From assembly GCA_035760965.1 (NCBI GenBank), contig DASTRY010000035.1, positions 186,001 through 250,000 on the forward strand: DNA of 64,000 bases, in the 5' to 3' direction. Of this stretch, positions 51,951 through 60,920 are shown one piece after another. Both the position numbers and the translations under genes were made by a program. Within the stretch, counting starts at the first letter, position 1. Every line of letters starts with the position of its first letter. The notes beneath the pieces were generated by a model. The model saw only the letters and a list, made by a program, of their open reading frames with translations, had not been told where the DNA came from and did no database searches. The stretch is from JADGHX01 sp035760965 (GTDB lineage Bacteria > Pseudomonadota > Gammaproteobacteria > Steroidobacterales > Steroidobacteraceae).

Positions 51951-53084
51951 GTGGCGGTCACTCACATCGACATACCGGGCGGCCGGGTTCTCGAGCGGTT
52001 CCTGCCGCGCCCGTTGCGGGGAGATGCAGGCGGGCAGGTGATGCTCGCCGTGCTGATCTTCACCGTGGCCCTGGTGTCGCTGTTGAATCTCGCCGTCCCG
52101 GCGAGCTCGCCGCTGCATCTATCCACGTACGCCGTGACGCTCATCGGCAAGTACCTCACGTATGCGCTGCTCGCCTTGGCGGTGGACCTGGTCTGGGGAT
52201 TCTGCGGAATCCTGAGCCTCGGACACGCGGCGTTCTTCGCGCTGGGCGGCTACGCGATGGGCATGTACCTCATGCGGCAGATCGGCACGCGAGGCGTCTA
52301 CGGAAATCCGGTGCTGCCGGACTTCATGGTGTTCCTCAACTACAAGGAGCTGCCCTGGTTCTGGCACGGGTTCGATCAGTTCTGGTTCGCAGCGCTGATG
52401 GCGATCGTCGTGCCTGGCGTCCTTGCCTTCGTGTTCGGCTGGTTCGCGTTTCGCTCGCGCGTGACGGGCGTGTATCTGTCGATCATCACGCAGGCGCTCA
52501 CGTACGCACTGTTGCTCGCGTTCTTCCGGAACGACATGGGGTTCGGCGGCAACAACGGTCTCACGGATTTCAAGGATCTGCTGGGCTTCCCGCTGCAGCG
52601 AGACGGGATGCGAGTGACGCTCATGGTGGCGTCTGCCGTGGCGTTGGCGCTGGGTTATCTCGCGTGTCGATACATCGTGACCTCGCGCGCCGGGCGCGTG
52701 ATCGAAGCCGTGCGCGATGCGGAGAGCCGGGCGCGGTTCCTCGGCTACTCCGTCGAGTCGTACAAGCTCTGGTTGTTCGCGTTTTCGGCAGTGCTCGCCG
52801 GCATCGCCGGTGCGCTATACGTGCCGCAGGTGGGCATCATCAATCCCAGCGAGTTTGCGCCGATCAACTCGATCGAAGTCGTCATCTGGGTTGCGGTCGG
52901 CGGACGCGGCGTGCTCTACGGAGCGGTTGCGGGCGCCGTGTTGGTGAACTACGCAAAGACGGTGTTCACCGGCGCGCTGCCGGAGCTCTGGCTCTACGCC
53001 CTCGGTGCGCTGTTCGTGCTGGTCACCTTGTTTCTGCCGAAGGGCGTCGTCGGGCTCCTCCGTGCGCGGAAGGTGTCAGCATGA
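51951..53084 (+). CDS. urtC: Urea ABC transporter permease
   Basis: A 377-residue LivM-type permease with about ten helices. The family segments DLVWGFCGILSLGHAAFFALGGYAMG and GVYLSIITQALTYALLLAFFRND are intact, and the EAA-like loop reads AVRDAESRARFLGYSVESYKL. GTG at 51951 immediately follows the urtB stop. Its end overlaps urtD by 4 bases. It forms the urea channel with UrtB. Confidence 0.95.
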   Translation: MAVTHIDIPGGRVLERFLPRPLRGDAGGQVMLAVLIFTVALVSLLNLAVPASSPLHLSTYAVTLIGKYLTYALLALAVDLVWGFCGILSLGHAAFFALGGYAMGMYLMRQIGTRGVYGNPVLPDFMVFLNYKELPWFWHGFDQFWFAALMAIVVPGVLAFVFGWFAFRSRVTGVYLSIITQALTYALLLAFFRNDMGFGGNNGLTDFKDLLGFPLQRDGMRVTLMVASAVALALGYLACRYIVTSRAGRVIEAVRDAESRARFLGYSVESYKLWLFAFSAVLAGIAGALYVPQVGIINPSEFAPINSIEVVIWVAVGGRGVLYGAVAGAVLVNYAKTVFTGALPELWLYALGALFVLVTLFLPKGVVGLLRARKVSA

Positions 53085-53944
53085 ATGCCGCGCAGGTTTG
53101 GGCGCGCCGCCTCTCCGGGCGCTCGCAGAGTGCGAAACCGCCGCCACCACCGCGATCGGGCGCCGTGCTCGAGGAGCACGGGCCTGCTGCCGGCCCGGAT
53201 GCCTCGCGCGGCGTGATCCTGTATCTCGAGGACATCACCGTCAGCTTCGACGGCTTCAAGGCGCTGAACGAGCTCACGCTGTACATCGACAGCGGCGAGC
53301 TCCGCTGCATCATCGGCCCGAACGGTGCGGGGAAGACCACGATGATGGATGTGATCACGGGCAAGACGCGCCCGGATCATGGCTCTGCCTGGTTCGGCCA
53401 AACGCTCGATCTGCTCAGCCTCAACGAGCCGGAGATCGCGCGGGCCGGCATTGGGCGCAAATTCCAGAAGCCCACTGTCTTCGGCGAGCACACCGTCTAC
53501 GAAAACCTGCAGCTCGCCGCCGCCGGTGACAAGTCGCCCTGGGCAACGCTGTTCAAGCCGCTCAGCGGGGAGCAGAGAGATCGCATCGAGTCGGTGCTCG
53601 ACACCATTCGACTGACGGATCGCGTGCGGGCGCGCGCGGGCGCGCTGTCGCATGGGCAGAAGCAGTGGCTCGAGATCGGCATGCTGCTGATGCAGGGGCC
53701 GCAGCTCCTGCTCGTCGACGAGCCGGTCGCAGGGATGACGCCGCAGGAGACCGAGCGCACCGCGGAGCTGCTCGTGTCGCTCGCCGGCGCGCACTCCGTG
53801 GTGGTGGTCGAGCACGACATGAACTTCGTACGATCGATCGCGCGCAAGGTGACGGTGCTGCACGAAGGTCGCGTGCTGGCCGAGGGAACGCTGGATCAGG
53901 TGCAGAACGATCGGCGCGTCATCGAAGTGTACTTGGGCGAGTAA
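53081..53944 (+). CDS. urtD: Urea ABC transporter ATPase
   Basis: A 287-residue LivG-type ATP-binding protein. The Walker A motif GPNGAGKTT, the signature LSHGQKQWLEIGMLLMQ and Walker B LLLVDEPVAGM followed by VVVVEHDMNFVR are all present. An unusually long N-terminal extension of about 45 residues (Pro-rich, KPPPPPRSG) precedes the first ABC strand; ATG at 53081 is kept because it overlaps the urtC stop (ATGA). Confidence 0.96.
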   Translation: MNAAQVWARRLSGRSQSAKPPPPPRSGAVLEEHGPAAGPDASRGVILYLEDITVSFDGFKALNELTLYIDSGELRCIIGPNGAGKTTMMDVITGKTRPDHGSAWFGQTLDLLSLNEPEIARAGIGRKFQKPTVFGEHTVYENLQLAAAGDKSPWATLFKPLSGEQRDRIESVLDTIRLTDRVRARAGALSHGQKQWLEIGMLLMQGPQLLLVDEPVAGMTPQETERTAELLVSLAGAHSVVVVEHDMNFVRSIARKVTVLHEGRVLAEGTLDQVQNDRRVIEVYLGE

Positions 53945-54664
53945 ATGGAGCGAGTGAGCGCGGCGGGCATGCTATCGATCCGCAATCTCGAGCAGTTCTA
54001 CGGCGGGAGTCACACGCTCTGGGATATCACCATGGACATCCCGGCGGGTTCGGTCACCTGCCTCATGGGCCGCAACGGCATGGGCAAGACGACGCTGCTC
54101 CGCTGCGTGATGGGACTCGTCGCCGCCAAGTCCGGCGTGATCCTGTACGACGGCACGGACCTGCGATCGGTCGCGGCCGAGCAGCGAGCGCGCTTGGGTA
54201 TCGGGTATGTGCCGCAGGGGCGCGAGATCTTCGCGCAGCTTTCCGTCGAGGAGAACTTGCGCATCGGCCTGGGCGTGCGGCGCAAGCCTTCGAAGAGCGT
54301 ACCCGAGCACCTGTACGACATGTTTCCGGTGCTGAAGAAGATGCTCCGACGTAGGGGTGGGGACCTCTCGGGCGGGCAGCAGCAGCAGCTCGCCATCGCG
54401 CGAGCGCTGGTGATCGAGCCGCGGCTGCTGATTCTCGACGAGCCGTGCGAAGGCATTCAGCCGAACATCGTGCACGAGATCGGCGATCTCATCCTGCGAC
54501 TCAACAAGGAGCAGGGGCTCACCGTGCTGCTGGTCGAGCAGAAGCTGCCGTTTGCGCGCCGCGTAGCCGATGAGTTCCGTGTGCTCGACAAGGGGCGATT
54601 CGTCGTGGGCGGTGCGATTCGCGACCTGACCGATGATCTCGTGCAGCATCACTTGGCCGTCTGA
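53945..54664 (+). CDS. urtE: Urea ABC transporter ATPase
   Basis: A 239-residue LivF-type ATPase. Walker A is GRNGMGKTT, the Q-loop region is GIGYVPQGREIFAQL, the signature is LSGGQQQQLAIARALV and Walker B is LLILDEPCEGIQP. It starts directly at the urtD stop (TAAATG) and ends 12 bases before ureD. UrtD and UrtE together power the UrtBC channel. Confidence 0.96.
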   Translation: MERVSAAGMLSIRNLEQFYGGSHTLWDITMDIPAGSVTCLMGRNGMGKTTLLRCVMGLVAAKSGVILYDGTDLRSVAAEQRARLGIGYVPQGREIFAQLSVEENLRIGLGVRRKPSKSVPEHLYDMFPVLKKMLRRRGGDLSGGQQQQLAIARALVIEPRLLILDEPCEGIQPNIVHEIGDLILRLNKEQGLTVLLVEQKLPFARRVADEFRVLDKGRFVVGGAIRDLTDDLVQHHLAV

Positions 54665-54676
54665 TGATGACGAGCG

Positions 54677-55516
54677 ATGGCCGCGAAGACGCAGCACATG
54701 TTGGGCGAGCGAGGAGGTTGGCTTGCCTCGCTGGACCTCGAATTTGCGACACGCGGTACGTGCACCGTGCTGACGCGTCGTGCGCACATCGGCCCGCTCG
54801 TCGTGCAGCGGCCGTTCTATCCCGAGGGCGGCGTTTGCCACGTGTATCTCGTGCATCCGCCCGGGGGAGTGGTGGGTGGCGATACGCTCGAGCTGCATGC
54901 ACGGGTGCGCGACGGCGCGCATGCACTCATCACAACGCCGGCCGCGACGAAGTTCTATCGCAGCGAAGGGCGCATCGCACGCCAGCTTCAGGACCTCGCC
55001 CTCGATGCAGCGATCTGCGAATGGTTGCCGCAGGAAACGATTCTGTTCCCCGACGCGCATGCGTCGATTGCGACGCGCGTTCGGTTGGGGGAACGCTCGA
55101 AGTTCATCGGCTGGGAGATCGTGTGTTACGGACGCCCCGCGAGCGGATTGCTCTACACGAGCGGCCGCGCGCATCAGGATTTCGAGCTCTGGCTGAACGA
55201 TGTGCCGATCGTGCTGGACCATCTGCGCCTCGACGGCGCGAGCGACACCATGCAGGGACGCTTCGCCCTCGCCGGTCACACTGCGCTCGGCACGATGTTC
55301 GCGTATCCCGCGACCGATGCGCTATTGGAGACGGCGCGAACGGTGTCGCATCGGTGCGCGCACATCGCGTGCACGAAGGTGGACGGCGTGCTCGTCTGTC
55401 GCGCCGTCGGCTCGCAGGCCGGCGCTCTCCGCGAAGCGTTCGCGCGCATCTGGTCTCTCATCCGCCCTCACATCGCGGGCCGCGCAGCCGCGGCCCCGCG
55501 CATCTGGTCCACTTGA
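54677..55516 (+). CDS. ureD: Urease accessory protein UreD
   Basis: A 279-residue urease chaperone that, with UreF and UreG, docks on the apo-urease and guides nickel delivery. The UreD motifs HPPGGVVGGDTL, ITTPAATKFYRS and LPQETILFPDA are in order. It opens the urease gene block directly after the urea transporter, so transport and hydrolysis are probably cotranscribed. Confidence 0.96.
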   Translation: MAAKTQHMLGERGGWLASLDLEFATRGTCTVLTRRAHIGPLVVQRPFYPEGGVCHVYLVHPPGGVVGGDTLELHARVRDGAHALITTPAATKFYRSEGRIARQLQDLALDAAICEWLPQETILFPDAHASIATRVRLGERSKFIGWEIVCYGRPASGLLYTSGRAHQDFELWLNDVPIVLDHLRLDGASDTMQGRFALAGHTALGTMFAYPATDALLETARTVSHRCAHIACTKVDGVLVCRAVGSQAGALREAFARIWSLIRPHIAGRAAAAPRIWST

Positions 55517-55529
55517 GGCGATACGGTTC

Positions 55530-55832
55530 ATGGAACTGACTCCGCGCGAGAAAGACAAGCTCCTCATCTTCACCGCCGCGCTGCTCGCCGAGCGCCGCAA
55601 GGCGCGCGGCTTGAAGCTCAACTACCCCGAGGCGATCGCCCTCATCACGGCCGCCGTGATGGAGGGCGCACGCGAGGGGCGCAGCGTCGCGGAGCTCATG
55701 AGCTACGGCGCGACGATCCTGACACGCGACGATGTGATGGAGGGGATTCCCGAGATGATCCCGGAAGTGCAGGTCGAAGCGACCTTTCCCGACGGCACGA
55801 AGCTCGTCACCGTGCATCACCCCATTCCGTAG
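55530..55832 (+). CDS. ureA: Urease subunit gamma
   Basis: A 100-residue urease gamma subunit of standard length. It shows the full family signature: MELTPREKDKLLIFTAALLA at the start, LKLNYPEAIALITAAVMEGAR in the middle and TFPDGTKLVTVHHPI at the end. It assembles with UreB and UreC as (alpha-beta-gamma)3. It starts 13 bases after ureD. Confidence 0.98.
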   Translation: MELTPREKDKLLIFTAALLAERRKARGLKLNYPEAIALITAAVMEGAREGRSVAELMSYGATILTRDDVMEGIPEMIPEVQVEATFPDGTKLVTVHHPIP

Positions 55833-55845
55833 GAGCGCCGCCGCC

Positions 55846-56151
55846 ATGATTCCAGGGGAGATGGAAACGGTTGCCGGCGAGATCGAGCTCAACGCCGGGC
55901 GCGAGCGCGTGACCGTGCGTGTCGCGAACACCGGCGACCGACCGATCCAGGTCGGCTCGCACTATCACTTCTTCGAGACGAACGCAGCGTTGCGCTTCGA
56001 GCGCGAGAAGACGCGCGGCTTCCGCCTCGACATTCCCGCGGGAACGGCCGTGCGCTTCGAGCCGGGGCAGGAGCGCGAAGTCGCGCTCGTGCGCTATGCG
56101 GGCGCGCAGCAGGTGTACGGATTTCGCGGCCTCGTGATGGGCAAGCTATGA
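55846..56151 (+). CDS. ureB: Urease subunit beta
   Basis: A 101-residue urease beta subunit. Visible landmarks are MIPGEMETVAGEIELNAG, the conserved VGSHYHFFETNAAL and RLDIPAGTAVRFEPGQ. The separate ureA and ureB genes fit the bacterial three-subunit architecture. It overlaps ureC by 4 bases. Confidence 0.98.
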   Translation: MIPGEMETVAGEIELNAGRERVTVRVANTGDRPIQVGSHYHFFETNAALRFEREKTRGFRLDIPAGTAVRFEPGQEREVALVRYAGAQQVYGFRGLVMGKL

Positions 56152-57851
56152 GTCGCATGGAACGCCGTGCGTATGCGGAGATGTTCGGGCCGACTGTCGG
56201 CGACCGCGTGCGCCTCGCCGACACGGAGCTGTGGATCGAGATCGAGCGCGATTGCACGATCTACGGCGAGGAAGTGAAGTTCGGCGGCGGGAAGGTCATC
56301 CGCGATGGTATGGGCCAGAGTCAGGCGACGGCGGATGTGGCTGTCGACACCGTCATCACCAACGCGGTGATCGTCGATCACTGGGGCATCGTCAAAGCCG
56401 ATATCGGGCTCGATAACGGGCGGATCGCCGCCATCGGCAAAGCGGGCAATCCCGATGTGCAGCCGGGTGTGGACATCGTGATCGGCCCGGGCACGGAGAT
56501 CATCGCGGGCGAGGGGCTGATCGCGACCGCAGGCGGCATCGATGCGCACATTCACTTCATCTGCCCGCAGCAGGTGGAAGAGGCGTTGATGTCCGGCGTC
56601 ACGACGATGATCGGCGGCGGCACCGGTCCTGCGACCGGCACCAACGCGACGACGTGCACGCCAGGGCCCTGGCACATCGCACGGATGTATCAAGCGGTCG
56701 AGGAGCTGCCGATCAACTTCGGTCTGCTCGGCAAGGGCAATGCCAGTCTGCCCGAGGCGCTGCACGAGCAGATCGTGGTCGGCGCAATGGGCCTGAAGCT
56801 GCATGAAGACTGGGGCACGACGCCCGCGGCCATCGACACGTGCCTGAGCGTGGCCGAGCAGCACGACGTGCAAGTGGCCATTCATACGGACACGCTCAAC
56901 GAGTGCGGCTTCATCGAAGATACGATCGCTGCGTTCAAGGGTCGCGCGATCCATACCTATCACACGGAAGGCGCGGGCGGGGGCCATGCGCCCGATATCA
57001 TCAAGGCATGCGGCGAGCGGAATGTGCTGCCGTCGTCGACCAATCCCACGCGGCCGTACACGGTGAACACCGTCGATGAGCATCTCGACATGCTCATGGT
57101 GTGCCATCACCTCGATCCCGGTATTGCGGAAGATGTTGCGTTCGCCGAGTCCCGCATTCGCCGCGAGACGATCGCGGCGGAGGACATCATGCACGACCTC
57201 GGCGCGTTCTCCATGATTTCCTCGGACTCGCAGGCGATGGGTCGTGTGGGCGAAGTGTTCACGCGCACGTGGCAAACCGCGCACAAGATGAAAGTACAAC
57301 GCGGTCCGCTTCCGCAGGACTCTGCGCGCAACGACAACTTCCGCGTCCGGCGCTACGTGGCAAAGTGCACGATCAATCCGGCCGTGACGCACGGGATTGC
57401 GCATGAAGTGGGGTCGATCGAGGTCGGCAAGCTCGCCGACATCGTGCTCTGGCGGCCGGCATTCTTCGGCGTGAAGCCGGCGATGATCATCAAGGGCGGC
57501 ATGATCGTCGCCGCGCCGATGGGCGATCCGAATGCCTCGATTCCAACGCCGCAGCCTGTGCATTACCGCCCGATGTTCGGCGCGCTCGGCGGGGCGCGCG
57601 CGGCGACGTCCGTGAGCTTCGTGTCGCAAGCGGCACTGGCGAATGGCATGGCGGAAAGGCTCGGATTGCAGAAGCGGCTCGTCGCGGTGAAGGGCTGTCG
57701 CACCGTGAGCAAGAAGGACCTGCTGCTGAACGACTACCTGCCCCAAATCGAAGTCGATCCGCAGACGTACGAGGTGCGCGCGGACGGGCAGCTGCTCACG
57801 TGCGAGCCGGCGCAGACCTTGCCGATGACACAGCGGTACTTCCTGTTCTAG
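56148..57851 (+). CDS. ureC: Urease subunit alpha
   Basis: The 567-residue catalytic subunit, hydrolysing urea to ammonia and carbamate at a dinickel site. Every key residue falls at its Klebsiella number: H134 and H136 (AHIHF), the carbamylated K217 (GLKLHEDW), H219, H246, H272, the flap C319-H320 (VCHH) and D360 (SSDSQAMG). It starts by overlapping ureB and is full length. The enzyme should be active given nickel and its accessory proteins. Confidence 0.98.
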   Translation: MSRMERRAYAEMFGPTVGDRVRLADTELWIEIERDCTIYGEEVKFGGGKVIRDGMGQSQATADVAVDTVITNAVIVDHWGIVKADIGLDNGRIAAIGKAGNPDVQPGVDIVIGPGTEIIAGEGLIATAGGIDAHIHFICPQQVEEALMSGVTTMIGGGTGPATGTNATTCTPGPWHIARMYQAVEELPINFGLLGKGNASLPEALHEQIVVGAMGLKLHEDWGTTPAAIDTCLSVAEQHDVQVAIHTDTLNECGFIEDTIAAFKGRAIHTYHTEGAGGGHAPDIIKACGERNVLPSSTNPTRPYTVNTVDEHLDMLMVCHHLDPGIAEDVAFAESRIRRETIAAEDIMHDLGAFSMISSDSQAMGRVGEVFTRTWQTAHKMKVQRGPLPQDSARNDNFRVRRYVAKCTINPAVTHGIAHEVGSIEVGKLADIVLWRPAFFGVKPAMIIKGGMIVAAPMGDPNASIPTPQPVHYRPMFGALGGARAATSVSFVSQAALANGMAERLGLQKRLVAVKGCRTVSKKDLLLNDYLPQIEVDPQTYEVRADGQLLTCEPAQTLPMTQRYFLF

Positions 57852-57859
57852 GGGCGCAG

Positions 57860-58510
57860 ATGCTCACCGTGACACAAAGACTGAATGTGCCGGCCTCTAG
57901 TGCGTCATCGCCGGCTGCGGAGATGTTGGTGTTGCCGTTCGAGCTGCGGCAGAAGAGCCGATTGCGCGCGAGATTGGCGTCGGGTCGCGAGGTGGGGCTA
58001 TTTCTCGAAAGAGGCATCGTGCTGCGAGGCGGGGACCTGCTGCTGGCGGAAGACGGAACGGTGATCGAAGTCGTCGCCGCGCTCGAAACGGTGTCGACCG
58101 TACGCGAAGCGGATGCGGCGCGGCTCGCGCGAGCGGGATACCACCTGGGAAATCGACACGTGCCGGTGGAGATTGGCAGCGGCTGGCTGCGCTACGGGCA
58201 CGATCACGTACTCGACGACATGGTTCGCGGAATGGGGTTCAACGTCCTCGTCGAGCAGGCGCCGTTCGAGCCGGAAGCGGGCGCGTACGGGCATTCGCAT
58301 GGCCACGGGCGTTCGCACGATCACGCGCAGCCGCACGATCACCCGCACTCGCAGGATCACTCGCACCGGCACGAGCACGCGCACTCGCACGAGTACGCGC
58401 ACTCGCACGAGCACGCGCACTCGCACGGGCACGCGCATGACGCTCGTCTCGCGCCGGGGCGCGGCTTCGGCCTACTGCTGGACCGGCACCATGACGACTC
58501 CAAGCACTAG
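57860..58510 (+). CDS. ureE: Urease accessory protein UreE with long His-rich tail
   Basis: A 216-residue nickel metallochaperone. ATG at 57860 follows ureC by 8 bases. The N-terminal peptide-binding domain (LRARLASGREVGLFLERG) and C-terminal metal domain (HLGNRHVPVEIG, DHVLDDMVRGMGFNV) are normal. After residue about 140 comes a tail rich in His at every second position (GHSHGHGRSHDH ... HEHAHSHEYAHSHEHAHSH), partly made of an 18-base tandem repeat. His tails buffer nickel in some UreE proteins; this one is unusually long. It overlaps ureF by 20 bases. Confidence 0.95.
   Translation: MLTVTQRLNVPASSASSPAAEMLVLPFELRQKSRLRARLASGREVGLFLERGIVLRGGDLLLAEDGTVIEVVAALETVSTVREADAARLARAGYHLGNRHVPVEIGSGWLRYGHDHVLDDMVRGMGFNVLVEQAPFEPEAGAYGHSHGHGRSHDHAQPHDHPHSQDHSHRHEHAHSHEYAHSHEHAHSHGHAHDARLAPGRGFGLLLDRHHDDSKH
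58373..58438 (+). repeat. 18-base tandem repeat inside ureE His tail
   Basis: Three consecutive copies of GAGCACGCGCACTCGCAC (one with TAC for CAC) plus a partial fourth encode EHAHSH, EYAHSH, EHAHSH and GHAH. Near-identity at the DNA level implies recent expansion by slippage, so the tail length may vary between strains. Confidence 0.9.
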
Positions 58511-59189
58511 CCCTGGGCTGCCGGCGTCCGCGCTTCTGCGGCTTCTGCAGCTCGTGAGCCCGGCGCTGCCCATCGGCGGCTACAACTTCTCGCAGGGTCT
58601 CGAGTACGCAATCGAGGCTCGCTGGGTGCACGACGAATCGACTGCCCTCGCGTGGATCGGTGGCCTGATGCGCGCATCCGTCGGCACGCTCGATGTTCCA
58701 CTGCTTCGCCGGCTACACGACGCGTGGTCGGCGGATGATCGCGAATCCGTCAATCGCTGGAGTCGCTTCCTGATCGCCTCCCGCGAAACGTCGGAGCTGC
58801 GCGCGGAGGATCGTCATCTCGGCCGCTCGCTCGCCAAAGTGCTCGCCGAATCGGGCGTGGCGGCCGCAGCTGAATGGCAAGCGCGATCCGATGCCTGCTT
58901 CGCGACGCTGTTCGCGCTCGGCTGCGTGCATTGGCGCGTGGGCGCGGATGAATGTGTGTTCGGATATCTGTGGACGTGGGCGGAGAACCAGGTGCTGGCC
59001 GCGGTGAAAGCCGTCCCGCTCGGTCAATCCGCAGGCCAGAGAATGCTCGATGCGTTGATCGGTGAAATCCCGCACGTTGCATCTCTCGGCGCGGCGCTGG
59101 CCGACGAGGACATCGGTAGCGCCGCGCCGATGCATCTCATCGCGAGCGCCGCGCACGAGACTCAATACACTCGATTATTTCGTAGCTGA
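58491..59189 (+). CDS. ureF: Urease accessory protein UreF
   Basis: A 232-residue UreF, the GTPase-gating partner in nickel insertion. ATG at 58491, inside the end of ureE, is chosen because the domain starts shortly after it: ALLRLLQLVSPALPIGGYNFSQGLEYAIEARWV. The C-terminal VPLGQSAGQRMLDAL matches the family. The frame is open further upstream through the ureE His repeats but that part is not UreF. Confidence 0.95.
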   Translation: MTTPSTSPGLPASALLRLLQLVSPALPIGGYNFSQGLEYAIEARWVHDESTALAWIGGLMRASVGTLDVPLLRRLHDAWSADDRESVNRWSRFLIASRETSELRAEDRHLGRSLAKVLAESGVAAAAEWQARSDACFATLFALGCVHWRVGADECVFGYLWTWAENQVLAAVKAVPLGQSAGQRMLDALIGEIPHVASLGAALADEDIGSAAPMHLIASAAHETQYTRLFRS

Positions 59190-59229
59190 AGGCGCGGCAC
59201 GCGTCGAGATCAGCCTCGGAGAGAACATC

Positions 59230-59895
59230 ATGGCAACGGTCGTTGATCATCCCTCGGCAAGTCAGTCGATTGGCGTCGCGCGCAGGGAGACGCTGCGTGT
59301 AGGCGTCGGCGGTCCCGTGGGTTCCGGCAAGACGGCGCTCGTAGATTCGCTGTGCAAGCGCATGCGCAACTCGTATGAGATCGCGGTCGTGACGAACGAC
59401 ATCTACACGCGCGAGGATGCGGAGTTCCTGATTCGCAGTCAGGCGCTGACGCCGGATCGAATTCGCGGCGTCGAAACCGGTGGCTGTCCCCATACGGCGA
59501 TCCGCGAAGACGCGTCCATGAACCTCGCGGCGATCGCGGAGCTCTGCGGCGTTTTTTCGGATCTGGATCTCATCATCGTGGAGAGCGGTGGCGACAATCT
59601 CGCGGCGACGTTCAGCCCGGAGCTGTCCGATCTCACCCTCTACGTCATCGACGTGGCGGCGGGCGACAAGATTCCGCGCAAAGGCGGGCCGGGCATCACG
59701 CGGTCCGATCTGCTGATCATCAACAAGATCGATCTCGCGCCGTACGTGGGCGCATCGCTCGAAGTGATGGAGCGAGACGCGAGGAAAATGCGCGGCGAGC
59801 GGCCGTTCGTGTTCACGAACTTGAAGACGGGGCAGGGGCTGGATCAGGTGGTGGATTTCATCCGCAGGGAGGGGATGCTCACGCCGCGCGTCTGA
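59230..59895 (+). CDS. ureG: Urease accessory GTPase UreG
   Basis: A 221-residue SIMIBI-class GTPase that delivers nickel to urease. The P-loop is GGPVGSGKT (residues 27-35). The nickel-binding CPH motif is at 86-88 (GGCPHTAIRED), and NKIDLAPYVG supplies guanine specificity. The start at 59230 has a GAGAGAA site. It ends the urease operon and is followed by a short hairpin. Confidence 0.97.
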   Translation: MATVVDHPSASQSIGVARRETLRVGVGGPVGSGKTALVDSLCKRMRNSYEIAVVTNDIYTREDAEFLIRSQALTPDRIRGVETGGCPHTAIREDASMNLAAIAELCGVFSDLDLIIVESGGDNLAATFSPELSDLTLYVIDVAAGDKIPRKGGPGITRSDLLIINKIDLAPYVGASLEVMERDARKMRGERPFVFTNLKTGQGLDQVVDFIRREGMLTPRV

Positions 59896-59902
59896 AGCGA
59901 CC

Positions 59903-59920
59903 CGCTCGCGGTGGCGAGCG
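59903..59920 (+). terminator. Candidate terminator after ureG
   Basis: CGCTCGC (59903-59909) pairs perfectly with GCGAGCG (59914-59920) around GGTG, 7 bases beyond the ureG stop. There is no T tract; the position at the end of the operon and 287 bases before a convergent gene is the main support. Confidence 0.4.
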
Positions 59921-60182
59921 CGCGCACGCATGACGCGGGTTTGAAGTCGACGCTGTGGAGCCGAACTCCTCGGCTCGTTGCGCGTTGGCGGCGCCGCGGA
60001 ACCGATCACATCTGCGCGCCCCGCCTTCGAAGGCCCGATGCGGCGTCGAGCTGCGGCAGCGAATTGCCGCGGCTGACGGCGGAGGCGGACTGCGGAGGCG
60101 GGCCGCGGAAGCGACTGCGGCTGACGCGGAGGCGGGCGAACGACGCGCTCCGCCAGCCTTCTTCTTCTGTGGTGCTAGGTCG

Positions 60183-60746
60183 TCAGACGAGCCGGTCGAT
60201 CAGCCAGCCCGCAGCGACCACCGCGACGATGCCTGAAATGGCGGGCACAGCGATCCGCGCGACGCGCGGTCGGCGCGTGATCACATAGAGCAACGGCACC
60301 GTTGCCAGCACCACAGCCACTTGCGCCAGCTCGATGCCTGCAGTGAACGCGCCGATCGAGATGGCGCGCGCTCCTGCACCGATCACCTCACCGAGCGCGC
60401 CGGCAAATCCAAATCCGTGTACCAACCCGAATGCCGCAGCCATCGGCCAGCCATGCCACCGCGTGGGTTGCCAGAATCCCGAGAGCGCCGTGAGCAACAC
60501 GGTGGCCGCAATCGACGCTTCCACGGGCTTCGCGGCGAGCACGACCGCACCGGTCGCCGCCAGCGCCAGAGTGAACGAGTGAGCAATCGTGAACGCCGTG
60601 ACCACCTTCAGGGATTCGACAGCGGCCGTGCGGAGCGGCGCAGGGTCCTGCGCATCTCTTCTTCGAACGACCGCGAGCAGCGCGACGAGCATGAACGCGA
60701 GGTGGTCGAATCCCGTGAGCAGGTGAAGGATTCCCTGGATGATCAT
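60183..60746 (-). CDS. HupE/UreJ-like membrane protein, possibly 5'-truncated
   Basis: A 187-residue membrane protein with five to six helices. HLLTGFDHLAFMLVALLAVV and VTAFTIAHSFTLALAA, followed by GLVHGFGFAGALGEV, match the HupE/UreJ_2 family, in which His-rich helices are thought to move nickel or cobalt. The Met at 60746 lies within the first conserved helix segment (the resemblance continues upstream as FFGAH), so the 5' end may have been lost. Its place opposite ureG suggests nickel supply to urease. Confidence 0.7.
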   Translation of the reverse strand: MIIQGILHLLTGFDHLAFMLVALLAVVRRRDAQDPAPLRTAAVESLKVVTAFTIAHSFTLALAATGAVVLAAKPVEASIAATVLLTALSGFWQPTRWHGWPMAAAFGLVHGFGFAGALGEVIGAGARAISIGAFTAGIELAQVAVVLATVPLLYVITRRPRVARIAVPAISGIVAVVAAGWLIDRLV

Positions 60747-60871
60747 GTGCGCTCCGAAAAAAGCCCGTGCAGAGGGGTGCGTGTGACGATCTTGCCAGGG
60801 GCCGCGCAGGGATGCGCTCGGCAATTTCACCCATTGAATCCGGCGGAGCACGCGTCGTGCTTAGCAGGCTG

Positions 60872-60920
60872 GCGTCCATGTTCGCCAGCGCTTGCTACGC
60901 CGCCTCGCTCGATGAACTTA
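60872..60920. repeat. Duplicated segment of the adjacent Rpn-like gene (copy A)
   Basis: Bases 60872-60920 repeat 61187-61235 with 44 of 49 identical. Copy B encodes LSSLSEAAQHALANMDA of the Rpn-like protein. Copy A carries an in-frame TAG and is non-coding. A 9-base direct repeat CTTAGCAGG flanks copy A (60860-60868 and 60917-60925). This looks like a local duplication that reached the 3' end of the gene. Confidence 0.6.

Noticed and set aside
58300..58440. Repeated CAC-rich units as a possible CRISPR or minisatellite
   Set aside because: The repeats are contiguous, in frame and encode the UreE His tail; there are no spacers.
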